Source: Methylomonas sp. LW13 (GTDB lineage: Bacteria; Pseudomonadota; Gammaproteobacteria; Methylococcales; Methylomonadaceae). From it: 64,000 bases of DNA. The stretch lies in NCBI RefSeq assembly GCF_016865255.1, contig NZ_CP033381.1, positions 744,001 to 808,000 of the forward strand, written 5' to 3'. The position numbers and the translations under genes are program-made. The notes under the pieces were generated by a model, which was not told the DNA's origin, ran no database searches, and worked only from the letters and a program-made list of their open reading frames with translations. Shown one piece after another: positions 51,461-59,385 of the stretch; position 1 is the stretch's first letter; every line of letters starts with the position of its first letter.

Positions 51461-52342
51461 ATGAAAAATGCGCTGATTTCCCTCCTATTACCTAGCCGCG
51501 GCCGCTTGCAACGCGCCAACGATTTTTTAAAAAGCGTTCTCGAGAATAGCGAGTATCCGGAATATGTGGAAGTTATTGTTTACCTGGACGAGGATGATTT
51601 TGCTAGCCACTCGATGGAATGCCCAGGATTAACCATTAAACGTATTATAGGACCTCGGGCAACCATGGGCGCATACAATACCGCCTGTTATGAAATGGCG
51701 CGTGGAGATATTATCGTTCTTGCTAACGACGATATGATTATTCGCACTCGTGGTTGGGACAGCATAATACGCCAATTGCATGACAGTATTCCGGATCGTA
51801 TCTATCTGGCCTATGGAAACGATTTATTTAAGAAAGGAAATCTTTGCACATTCCCTATCCTTTCCCGAAAAACTTGCGAGATTTTAAGAGAGCCTTTTCC
51901 AATGATTTATAAAGGTGCCTTCATCGATTATCACCTTATGGACATTTTTAAGCGTTTGGAGAAACTGGGCCTTAAACGTATTCGCTATTTACCTGAGCTT
52001 ATATTCGAGCATATGCATTATCGGGCAGGAAAGGCGCCCATGGATGATACCTACCGGCAGCGAGGAAGGTTTGCAGATGATGGCGATTTCTTGTCGCTAA
52101 TCACCATGCGGGCAAATGGTGCCAGGGCATTATCTGAAGCGAGTCAGAAGGAAACAGTGCCGGCCGCTTTGGATGATTGTGTTCCGAGTTCAGTGCCTCA
52201 TGGAATGCTGGGTGTAGCAAGCTATATCACACGTTTTATTTTTTTGGATAAAGGTTTGCCGTTGCGCTGGCGCTTATCGTTATGGATATGGTTTTTGGGC
52301 AGGCAACTGGCCGCTCACGGTTTGCTGAAACCGTTTGTTTGA
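51461..52342 (+). CDS. Family 2 glycosyltransferase
   Basis: A 293-residue GT2-fold glycosyltransferase. LISLLLPSRGRLQRANDFL (about 5-23) and IVYLDEDD (about 40-47), then ARGDIIVLANDDMIIR (about 86-101; NDD as the metal-binding DxD-like motif) fit the family. ATG at 51461 (GAGG upstream) is preferred to a start 63 bases earlier. No membrane segment. It lies next to the GmhB-like gene and is probably the last sugar-transfer gene of the locus. Confidence 0.75.
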   Translation: MKNALISLLLPSRGRLQRANDFLKSVLENSEYPEYVEVIVYLDEDDFASHSMECPGLTIKRIIGPRATMGAYNTACYEMARGDIIVLANDDMIIRTRGWDSIIRQLHDSIPDRIYLAYGNDLFKKGNLCTFPILSRKTCEILREPFPMIYKGAFIDYHLMDIFKRLEKLGLKRIRYLPELIFEHMHYRAGKAPMDDTYRQRGRFADDGDFLSLITMRANGARALSEASQKETVPAALDDCVPSSVPHGMLGVASYITRFIFLDKGLPLRWRLSLWIWFLGRQLAAHGLLKPFV

Positions 52343-52357
52343 CGGGTTAGTCGTTCT

Positions 52358-52939
52358 ATGACGAAAACTTACGCAAAACCTGCATTGTTCCTGGATCGCG
52401 ACGGCGTTATCAACGTCGAAAAGAATTACGTCCACCGTATCGAAGATTTTGAATTTGTTGACGGCATTTTCGACCTATGCCGTCTGGCAACCCGCTTGGG
52501 CTTGGTGTTGGTGGTGGTGACCAATCAGGCCGGCATCGGACGGGGCTTTTATACGGAAGCGCAATTTCACGCGCTTACGGCCTGGATGAGTGAGCGCTTC
52601 GCGGCGGAAGGTGCGCCGTTGGCAGCGGTGTATTTTTGTCCGTTTCATCCCGAGCACGGTGTTGGCGACTACAAACGTGAGTCTTTCGAACGCAAACCCA
52701 ATCCGGGGATGATGTTGCGGGCTCGCGACGAACTTGGTTTGGATCTGTCCCGTTCCCTGCTTTTGGGCGACAAACATTCCGATATTGTTGCCGCAAAAGC
52801 GGCGGGGGTTGGCGTGACGCTGTTGCTGGGAGAGGATGCCAACGACGCCCGACCGACTGTGGTGATATATTCGCTTGCCGAGGCTTGCTCGGTTCTCGAT
52901 CAGCATTATTTGAAGGGGCAACATGACGACGTTTTCTGA
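52358..52939 (+). CDS. gmhB: GmhB-like HAD phosphatase (heptose bisphosphate phosphatase)
   Basis: A 193-residue HAD phosphatase related to GmhB, which removes the 7-phosphate from heptose 1,7-bisphosphate. FLDRDGVIN (11-19) holds the catalytic Asp pair, [11 protein letters not shown] the second motif, and LLGDKHSDI the C-terminal Asp motif. GmhB of E. coli has a zinc-binding loop with Cys, His and two Cys; here Cys and His are kept (CPFH) but the last two Cys are Ser and Glu (in [10 protein letters not shown]). The other three heptose enzymes are about 26 kb upstream, so the pathway genes have been separated. It overlaps the next gene by 17 bases. Confidence 0.83.
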   Translation: MTKTYAKPALFLDRDGVINVEKNYVHRIEDFEFVDGIFDLCRLATRLGLVLVVVTNQAGIGRGFYTEAQFHALTAWMSERFAAEGAPLAAVYFCPFHPEHGVGDYKRESFERKPNPGMMLRARDELGLDLSRSLLLGDKHSDIVAAKAAGVGVTLLLGEDANDARPTVVIYSLAEACSVLDQHYLKGQHDDVF

Positions 52940-54119
52940 TTTTTGCATTATCGGCGGGGGTATCGTCGGTTTCGCAACTGCGCTGACGCTGCAGGAACGC
53001 CATCCAGACGCTCGCATTGTGTTGTTGGAAAAAGAGGAGATGCCCGGCCAACATCAGACCGGTCACAACAGCGGCGTCATACATGCAGGTATTTATTATG
53101 AGCCGGGGAGCCTGAAGGCGCGTCTGTGTAGGGAGGGGTTGGTGGCGACCAAGGATTTTTGCCGCGCGCATGGGATTCCCTACGACGAATGCGGCAAGCT
53201 TATCGTAGCGACTGACAGCGTGGAGCACGAACGGATCAATACACTGTACGACCGCGCGATTGCTAACGGATTGCAATTGGAACGCCTCGACGGAGCTGAG
53301 CTTGCACGCAGTGAGCCAAATATTCGTGGGATTGCTGCCTTATATAGCCAGGAAACGGCTATTGTCGATTACGGCTTGGTATGCCGTAAAATGGCCGAAC
53401 AAGTGGTGCAAGGCGGTGCGGTGGTGCGTTACGGTTTGCAGGTGGATCGCATTGAGGAGAGTACCCACTACGTTGAAGTCGGGGGTGGCGGAGAGTTCTT
53501 TCGCGCAGGCCAATTGATCGTCTGCGGCGGTTTGCAAGCCGACCGGTTGGCCCGCTTGGCTGGTCTGGATGTTGATTTTCGTATCGTGCCCTTCCGCGGC
53601 GAATATTTTCAATTGCCGCAAGCCAAAAATGCGGTCGTCAACCACCTCATTTATCCGGCGCCCGACCCGGCGCTGCCGTTCCTGGGTATTCACTTGACCC
53701 GTATGATAGACGGGAGTGTGACTGTGGGGCCAAACGCGGTGATTGGTTTCGCCCGCGAAGGCTATCCCAAGTTATCGTTTTCCCGGCGAGATTGCGCAGA
53801 TTTTTTAGGATTTCCTGGGTTCTGGAAATTGATTTATCGCTACCGCCACCACGCGCGGCAAGAGTTGGTGACGTCGTTGAGCAAACGGGCTTACCTTCGG
53901 AAATGCCGCAAATATTGCCCGTCGTTAAGCGTTGAAGATTTATTGCCGTTCCGGGCGGGTATCCGTGCTCAGGTTGTTACCAATGAAGGCCAGGCCGTCC
54001 ACGATTTTCTGTTTAAGCAGACCGAGCGCATGCTGCACGTCTGCAATGCGCCTTCGCCGGCCGCGACTTCAGCACTTCCCATCGGCAGAATGATTGCGGA
54101 ACGTTGCCAAGCCATTTAG
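52923..54119 (+). CDS. lhgO: L-2-hydroxyglutarate dehydrogenase
   Basis: A 398-residue FAD-dependent oxidoreductase. The FAD-binding GGGIVG (11-16) and [20 protein letters not shown] (about 41-60) match LhgO, which oxidises L-2-hydroxyglutarate to 2-oxoglutarate and passes electrons to the quinone pool. It carries the C-terminal [13 protein letters not shown] motif. It overlaps gmhB, perhaps only because of gene packing; no link to glycan synthesis is obvious. Confidence 0.85.
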   Translation: MTTFSDFCIIGGGIVGFATALTLQERHPDARIVLLEKEEMPGQHQTGHNSGVIHAGIYYEPGSLKARLCREGLVATKDFCRAHGIPYDECGKLIVATDSVEHERINTLYDRAIANGLQLERLDGAELARSEPNIRGIAALYSQETAIVDYGLVCRKMAEQVVQGGAVVRYGLQVDRIEESTHYVEVGGGGEFFRAGQLIVCGGLQADRLARLAGLDVDFRIVPFRGEYFQLPQAKNAVVNHLIYPAPDPALPFLGIHLTRMIDGSVTVGPNAVIGFAREGYPKLSFSRRDCADFLGFPGFWKLIYRYRHHARQELVTSLSKRAYLRKCRKYCPSLSVEDLLPFRAGIRAQVVTNEGQAVHDFLFKQTERMLHVCNAPSPAATSALPIGRMIAERCQAI

Positions 54120-54180
54120 CGGGCCTTGAATAAATGGGTTTTCATCGGCGCGGGCTGCCAATTTGCGGATTATGGTTTTA

Positions 54181-54744
54181 TCATCCGATTTCGATTATTT
54201 GCTTTTTGTAAAGCAACTCCCGGCCTAATAACGCTGCTTTGCGTTCCAAACCCCAGCGATAACCCGATAATTTCCCGTCAATCCCTAATACCCGGTGGCA
54301 TGGTATGGCTATGGCCAAAGGATTGGCGGCGCAAGCGCTTGCCACCGCACGCGCCGAATTCGGCGAACCTATGCGCCGGGCAATCTCGCTGTAACTAGCG
54401 GTGGCGCCGACAGGGATTTCCCGTAATGCCTGCCAAACGCGCTGTTGGAACGGCGTTCCGCCTGTATCCAATGTCAGCGCCAGTCCTTGCTCCGGTACGT
54501 CGATAAATTTTCGCAATGCGGCGAAAATGCGTTCGAATTCGGGGGAGCCGTCTGTAAACGCCGCTTCAGGATATTTATCCTGGAAGGCTGTGGTTAAATC
54601 CTCCGGAGCATCGCCCAAGGCGATTGCGCAAACGCCGGTTGGTTTAACCGCCACTAGCAGCCAGCCCAACGAACACATCCCGGTTGCAAATAGAATTTGG
54701 TTGCCGGGTTCACCGTTATGGTTCGGAGAAATAGTATTGTTCAT
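54181..54744 (-). CDS. ogt: Methylated-DNA--protein-cysteine methyltransferase
   Basis: A 187-residue O6-alkylguanine-DNA alkyltransferase. PCHRV (148-152) holds the acceptor Cys (C149), and RVWQALREIPVGATASYSEIA is the DNA-binding helix region. The enzyme transfers the alkyl group from O6-alkylguanine to itself in a single turnover. The start at 54744 (MNNTIS) has GGGAC upstream; a longer frame starting at 54789 is possible. Compared with Ada, there is no regulatory N-terminal domain. Convergent with lhgO. Confidence 0.87.
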   Translation of the reverse strand: MNNTISPNHNGEPGNQILFATGMCSLGWLLVAVKPTGVCAIALGDAPEDLTTAFQDKYPEAAFTDGSPEFERIFAALRKFIDVPEQGLALTLDTGGTPFQQRVWQALREIPVGATASYSEIARRIGSPNSARAVASACAANPLAIAIPCHRVLGIDGKLSGYRWGLERKAALLGRELLYKKQIIEIG

Positions 54745-54821
54745 ATTTAGTCCCAATTTATGCTGGCCTACGGCAACAGTGTTTGGCAAAATTTGCTGTT
54801 CGCATGTTACTTAACAAAATA

Positions 54822-55544
54822 ATGAAAAAATTATTAAATCAAAGCTTTTTAACCAACTTTATCTCCCTGCTGATTATCGCTGCCGGCTATGTCAGCCCGT
54901 TTTATCCGGAAACGCTGAAAGCAATTGGTTTTTTTGCATTTTCCGGGGCAATTACCAATTGGCTGGCTATCCATATGCTGTTCGAAAAGGTGCCGTTTTT
55001 GTATGGCTCGGGGATTATCCCGGCGCGTTTCGAAGAGTTTAAAGCATCGATCAAGGCCTTGATGATGCAGCAATTTTTCACGGTGGAAAATATCGAACAG
55101 TTTATCGAAACAGAAGAGCAGCAAGGTGGCAAGGTCTTGAATTTGCAACCTTTGTTAAATGCTGTCGATTACGACAAGGTATACGAAGGCTTGGTATCTT
55201 CCATTATGGCTTCTTCGTTTGGTGGCATGTTGTTGATGATGGGCGGCGAAGAGGCGTTATTGCCGCTAAAACAACCCTTTACCGAAAAAATGCAGCATAC
55301 TCTCTCGGAAATGGTGGAGTCAGAACGGTTTAAACACGCTTTACAGCAAGGATTGAATGCGCACAAGATTGGCGAGGATTTGACCGGCAAAATCGAAATG
55401 GTGATCGACAGGCGTTTGAGCGAATTAACGCCGCAATTGGTCAAGGAAATGGTGCAATCCATCATCAAGCAACATTTGGGTTGGCTGGTGGTGTGGGGCG
55501 GCGTATTCGGTGGGATATTGGGCGCAATCTTCGGTTTTGCTTGA
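54822..55544 (+). CDS. DUF445-family membrane protein
   Basis: A 240-residue protein with membrane segments at both ends (about 8-40 and 218-240, the latter ending GGVFGGILGAIFGFA) and a helical middle. AFSGAITNWLAIHMLFEKVPFLYGSGIIP matches DUF445 proteins, found in many proteobacteria but not functionally defined. The ATG at 54822 is chosen over one at 54804; neither has a clear ribosome binding site. The gene is divergent from ogt. Confidence 0.78.
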   Translation: MKKLLNQSFLTNFISLLIIAAGYVSPFYPETLKAIGFFAFSGAITNWLAIHMLFEKVPFLYGSGIIPARFEEFKASIKALMMQQFFTVENIEQFIETEEQQGGKVLNLQPLLNAVDYDKVYEGLVSSIMASSFGGMLLMMGGEEALLPLKQPFTEKMQHTLSEMVESERFKHALQQGLNAHKIGEDLTGKIEMVIDRRLSELTPQLVKEMVQSIIKQHLGWLVVWGGVFGGILGAIFGFA

Positions 55545-55555
55545 GCGCAGTGACG

Positions 55556-56329
55556 ATGACGACCATCGAACTGGCTTACGATAGTTTCGGCGAACCCGGC
55601 GACACGCCATTACTGATTGTGCATGGTTTTCTGGCCGCCTCGCGTAACTGGCGTTCGGTGGCCAAACGCCTAGCGGAGCAGCGGCATGTTTATGTGTTGG
55701 ATATGCGCAACCACGGCAGTTCGCCGCATGCCGAGGTGTTGGATTACCCCAGCATGGCCGCCGACTTGTTGGCTTTTATGGATAGCCACGGTATTCACAG
55801 CGCGCATCTGCTCGGGCACAGCATGGGGGGCAAGGCGGTGATGTGGTTTGCCTTGCATCATCCGCAGCGGGTGGCTGGTTTAATCGTTGCGGACATCGCG
55901 CCGGTAAGTTATCAGCATAGCTTCGACGATCTTGTAGACGCTCTTAGTCGTTTGCCGGTGGATAGCATTGGCAACCGAAAGCAAGCGGAAGAGGCGCTAG
56001 CCGAGGCGGTTCCGGATTTAGCCTACCGACAGTTTTTGCTGCAAAATCTGCTGCTGAAAGACGGCAATTACTACTGGCGGATCAATCTGGATATTATTCA
56101 AAAAAATGCCCATCACATTGTCGGCTTTCCGGAAGTCGGCGAACGCCGGTTCGTCCGGTCGGTGTTATTCATCGGTGGCGGTAATTCCAAATATCTGGAT
56201 GAAGAAGCGATTTATGCAGTGTTTCCGCAAGCAAAGATCGCGAAAATTCCAGATACCGGCCATTGGTTATACGTTGAGGCGCCGGATGCGTTTTGTCGCT
56301 TGGTGGAGGATTGGTTGCTGGCCGCTTAG
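55556..56329 (+). CDS. Alpha/beta-hydrolase (YbfF-like esterase)
   Basis: A 257-residue alpha/beta-fold hydrolase. LLGHSMGGKAVM holds the nucleophile Ser (about residue 93) in GHSMG, the oxyanion region is HGFLAASRNW (about 22-31), and DTGHWLYVEAP gives the His. It resembles the YbfF esterase family, which acts on acyl-CoA and short-chain esters. It starts 12 bases after the DUF445 gene. Confidence 0.83.
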   Translation: MTTIELAYDSFGEPGDTPLLIVHGFLAASRNWRSVAKRLAEQRHVYVLDMRNHGSSPHAEVLDYPSMAADLLAFMDSHGIHSAHLLGHSMGGKAVMWFALHHPQRVAGLIVADIAPVSYQHSFDDLVDALSRLPVDSIGNRKQAEEALAEAVPDLAYRQFLLQNLLLKDGNYYWRINLDIIQKNAHHIVGFPEVGERRFVRSVLFIGGGNSKYLDEEAIYAVFPQAKIAKIPDTGHWLYVEAPDAFCRLVEDWLLAA

Positions 56330-56441
56330 CGCTTAAGTGCTTGATCTAGGCTGGTTTAGAACCTTGGTACACTGGCGATAAATCGCAAGGACGATAAGCT
56401 TACTACCGCAATTTAGCTAGTTCAGTGCGGAGCGGTAACAG

Positions 56442-56816
56442 ATGACAGATAATTCATATCAACACATTCAAGGTATCAAACGAGGCAAACTTGCGGTGCC
56501 GCTTGAGGATTTGTTGCTCACACAGGCCGAACACGGGCTCAGCGATTATTTGTCGCTTTCGCTAAGCGATTGCGGTGAATTAACCAAAGTTAGTATCACT
56601 ACGACCGATGTCGAGCCGCTAACCTACTCCGCTTTTATTCGAGCCTCCGCGCCACTGGATTTTGATGCGGTAGTGTTTGTGGCGCAGCCGGTTAAGCTGG
56701 GTGAGCTGAGCGATCATCGAACGTTGCCTGATAAAAGAAAAGCTTGTGTTAGAATCGCGCGGCTTGCACCGTTTTGGCGAGTGTTGCGGCAAAAGGGATC
56801 GCAACGCCGGCGCTGA
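56442..56816 (+). CDS. Hypothetical protein
   Basis: A 124-residue frame with a plausible GGAG site and a normal start (MTDNSYQHIQGIKRGKL). The first 90 residues look globular and acidic; the last 30 are strongly basic, possibly unstructured. I do not recognise it. It might be a small regulator of the PPi-PFK gene 70 bases downstream, but there is no sequence evidence for this, and it could be spurious. Confidence 0.45.
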   Translation: MTDNSYQHIQGIKRGKLAVPLEDLLLTQAEHGLSDYLSLSLSDCGELTKVSITTTDVEPLTYSAFIRASAPLDFDAVVFVAQPVKLGELSDHRTLPDKRKACVRIARLAPFWRVLRQKGSQRRR

Positions 56817-56887
56817 GACGCGGCGATAGCTGATGGTTGGTACGCCGAGCCATCACACTTTTTCTTAACTTTTTATTTGAAACGCCC

Positions 56888-58117
56888 ATGAACAAACCCA
56901 AAAAAGTTGCAATCCTCACGGCCGGCGGTTTGGCGCCTTGCCTGAACTCCGCTATCGGCAGCCTGATTGAACGCTACACAGAAATTGATCCTAGCATCGA
57001 AATTATTTGCTACCGTGGCGGCTACAAAGGCCTGCTGCTGGGTGACTCCTATGTCGTGACCGATGAAGTCCGCAAAAAAGCCGGCTTGCTGCAACGTTTC
57101 GGCGGTTCAGTGATCGGCAACAGCCGCGTCAAGCTGACCAATATCAAAGACTGCGTGAAACGCGGTTTGGTGAAAGAAGGCGAAGACCCGCAAAAAGTCG
57201 CTGCCGACCAGTTAATTAAAGACGGCGTCGATATTCTGCATACTATCGGCGGTGACGATACCAATACTGCGGCGGCCGATTTGGCGGCATTTCTGGCCAA
57301 AAACAACTACGGTCTGACCGTGATCGGTTTGCCAAAAACCGTCGATAACGACGTATTCCCGATCAAACAATCGCTGGGTGCCTGGACTGCCGCCGAACAA
57401 GGTGCACGTTACTTCATGAACGTGGTGGCCGAGAACAATTCCAATCCACGCATGCTGATCGTCCACGAAGTGATGGGCCGTAACTGTGGCTGGCTGACCG
57501 CCGCGACCGCGCAGGAATATCGCAAATTGCTGGATCGCGCTGAGTGGCTGCCTGAGCTGGGCTTGTCTCGTGAATCGTATGAAGTGCATGCGGTATTCGT
57601 TCCGGAAATGGCTATCGATCTGGAAGCCGAAGCGGCGCGTTTACGCGCGGTGATGGATAAAGTCGATTGCGTGAATATCTTCGTGTCCGAAGGCGCCGGT
57701 GTGGAAGCTATCGTTGCCGAACTGCAAGCTAAAGGCCAAGAAGTGCCGCGTGATGCGTTCGGCCACATCAAGCTGGATGCAGTCAATCCGGGCAAATGGT
57801 TTGGCGAGCAATTCGCGCAAATGATCGGTGCGGAAAAAACCCTGGTGCAGAAATCCGGTTATTTCGCCCGCGCCGCATCAGCCAATGTTGATGATATGCG
57901 TCTGATCAAATCTTGCGCTGATCTGGCCGTGGAATGCGCGTTTCGCCGCGAATCCGGCGTGATGGGCCACGACGAAGATAACGGCAACGTATTGCGCGCT
58001 ATCGAGTTTCCACGCATCAAAGGCGGCAAACCGTTCAATATCGATACCGACTGGTTCACCGAAACGCTGTTGGCCATCGGTCAGAAAAAAGGCGGTAAAG
58101 TCGAGGTTAGCCACTAA
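56888..58117 (+). CDS. pfp: Pyrophosphate-type 6-phosphofructokinase
   Basis: A 409-residue phosphofructokinase. GGDDTN (121-126) and PKTVDND (149-155) are the residues that mark PPi-dependent enzymes; ATP-dependent ones usually have GGDGS and PGTIDND there. The enzyme interconverts fructose 6-phosphate and the 1,6-bisphosphate using pyrophosphate. In methanotrophs PPi-PFK serves the ribulose monophosphate cycle and also acts on sedoheptulose 7-phosphate. The ATG at 56888 gives MNKPKKVAILTAGG, the expected start. A clear terminator follows. Confidence 0.88.
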   Translation: MNKPKKVAILTAGGLAPCLNSAIGSLIERYTEIDPSIEIICYRGGYKGLLLGDSYVVTDEVRKKAGLLQRFGGSVIGNSRVKLTNIKDCVKRGLVKEGEDPQKVAADQLIKDGVDILHTIGGDDTNTAAADLAAFLAKNNYGLTVIGLPKTVDNDVFPIKQSLGAWTAAEQGARYFMNVVAENNSNPRMLIVHEVMGRNCGWLTAATAQEYRKLLDRAEWLPELGLSRESYEVHAVFVPEMAIDLEAEAARLRAVMDKVDCVNIFVSEGAGVEAIVAELQAKGQEVPRDAFGHIKLDAVNPGKWFGEQFAQMIGAEKTLVQKSGYFARAASANVDDMRLIKSCADLAVECAFRRESGVMGHDEDNGNVLRAIEFPRIKGGKPFNIDTDWFTETLLAIGQKKGGKVEVSH

Positions 58118-58144
58118 GCGTTAACGAGCGAAGGCTAGACCGAC

Positions 58145-58170
58145 AGGGGCGGATTTATCCGCCCCTTTTG
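58145..58170 (+). terminator. Intrinsic terminator after PPi-PFK
   Basis: AGGGGCGGA (58145-58153) pairs with TCCGCCCCT (58158-58166) around TTTA, followed by TTT. Strong GC-rich stem; also ends the convergent gene region from the other side. Confidence 0.85.
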
Positions 58171-58197
58171 CTTTATGGGCGTCTGAATTTACTGGTT

Positions 58198-58665
58198 TTA
58201 CAGTCCCAATTCGCTCAGTCCCGGATGCTCGTCAGGTCGCCGGCCCAACGGCCAATGGAATAAGCGGTCATCGGCCTTAATCGGCAAATCGTTGATGCTG
58301 GCAAAGCGACGCTGCATTAATCCGTATTCGTTAAACTCCCAATTTTCGTTGCCGTAGCTGCGAAACCAGTTGCCGGCATCGTCATGCCACTCGTAAGCGA
58401 AACGCACCGCGATACGGTTGTCGGTAAAAGCCCATAATTCTTTGATTAGTCGATAATCCAATTCCTTGGCCCATTTGCGCTGTAAAAACTCACGAATTTG
58501 CCCGCGACCTACCGGAAACTCGGCGCGATTGCGCCAGCGGCTGTCTTCGGTATACACCTGCACGACGCGATCCGGATCGCGACTATTCCAGGCATCTTCT
58601 GCCATGCGGACTTTTTGCGTGGCAGTGTCGGCGGTAAAGGGCGGTAGAGGCGGTTTGCTATCCAT
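58198..58665 (-). CDS. NTF2-like protein of the DUF1348 type
   Basis: A 155-residue NTF2-fold protein matching DUF1348. [17 protein letters not shown] is the usual first helix, [12 protein letters not shown] and a repeated Trp/Arg-rich beta region follow ([19 protein letters not shown]). Ligand and reaction unknown. It is divergent from the TetR gene, and the operators at 58695-58754 lie between them, so the TetR protein probably controls it. Confidence 0.82.
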   Translation of the reverse strand: MDSKPPLPPFTADTATQKVRMAEDAWNSRDPDRVVQVYTEDSRWRNRAEFPVGRGQIREFLQRKWAKELDYRLIKELWAFTDNRIAVRFAYEWHDDAGNWFRSYGNENWEFNEYGLMQRRFASINDLPIKADDRLFHWPLGRRPDEHPGLSELGL

Positions 58666-58694
58666 CGTTGAGCTCCTGACTGGGGTGAGAAAGT

Positions 58695-58716
58695 AAGTAG
58701 ACAGGTTTGTCTACTT
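58695..58716. promoter_or_regulatory. TetR operator 1
   Basis: AAGTAGACA (58695-58703) and TGTCTACTT (58708-58716) are perfect 9-base arms separated by four bases. It lies close to the start of the NTF2-like gene. Operators 1 and 2 share the core TAGACA-N4-TGTCTA and are 38 bases apart, centre to centre. Confidence 0.78.
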
Positions 58717-58732
58717 GTGGCGATGGTAGCAA

Positions 58733-58754
58733 TTGTAGACAGACTTGTCTACAA
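58733..58754. promoter_or_regulatory. TetR operator 2
   Basis: TTGTAGACA (58733-58741) and TGTCTACAA (58746-58754) are perfect 9-base arms separated by four bases. It ends seven bases before the tetR start, so it is placed to repress tetR itself. Confidence 0.78.
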
Positions 58755-58761
58755 TCGAAAC

Positions 58762-59385
58762 ATGATCTCTGATTCCACCACACTGCTGTCGGACCGCCCG
58801 CCTCGCGAGCGGATATTACTGGCCGCGCATGATTTGTTTTATCGCGACGGCATCCGCGCCACCGGCATCGACAAAGTAATTGCCGAGTCCGGAGTGACGA
58901 AGGTGACGTTTTACCGGTATTTTCCCAGTAAGAATGATTTGATCCGGGCGTTTTTGGATTACCGGCACGACCTGTGGATGGCCTGGTTTAACGATGCCTT
59001 ACAGCGTCACGGCGGGCAAGCGGGTGCGGGATTGATGCCGCTGGTGGCGACTATGGCAGAATGGTTTCGCAAGCCTATTTATCGCGGCTGCGCGTTTATC
59101 AATACCGTCGCCGAATTGGGCGGCGTGTTGCCCGATGTGCTGGAAATTTGCCATCAGCACAAGCAGGATATGGTGCGGGTAATTGCCGAACTGTTGCCGG
59201 ATGGCCCAAACCGGCAGCAGCTGGCGAATGCGGCTGCGGTGGCGATAGACGGCGCCATTGTCAAGGCGCAGTTGGAAGCGCAAGAGTCCGCTGAGAAACA
59301 ATCCTTACAGAGCTTGGAAACGCTGTTAACCGCGCTCGATACCTTCGCGCAATCAACGCCGGCGGTTAAAGCGCCGGACGACTAG
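58762..59385 (+). CDS. TetR-family transcriptional regulator
   Basis: A 207-residue TetR-type repressor. The N-terminal helix-turn-helix is PRERILLAAHDLFYRDGIRATGIDKVIAESGVTKVTFYRYF (about 14-54). The C-terminal ligand domain is not assigned to a specific effector. The ATG at 58762 is just after operator 2. It overlaps the convergent ATPase gene by 33 bases. Probable targets are its own promoter and the divergent NTF2-like gene. Confidence 0.86.
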   Translation: MISDSTTLLSDRPPRERILLAAHDLFYRDGIRATGIDKVIAESGVTKVTFYRYFPSKNDLIRAFLDYRHDLWMAWFNDALQRHGGQAGAGLMPLVATMAEWFRKPIYRGCAFINTVAELGGVLPDVLEICHQHKQDMVRVIAELLPDGPNRQQLANAAAVAIDGAIVKAQLEAQESAEKQSLQSLETLLTALDTFAQSTPAVKAPDD

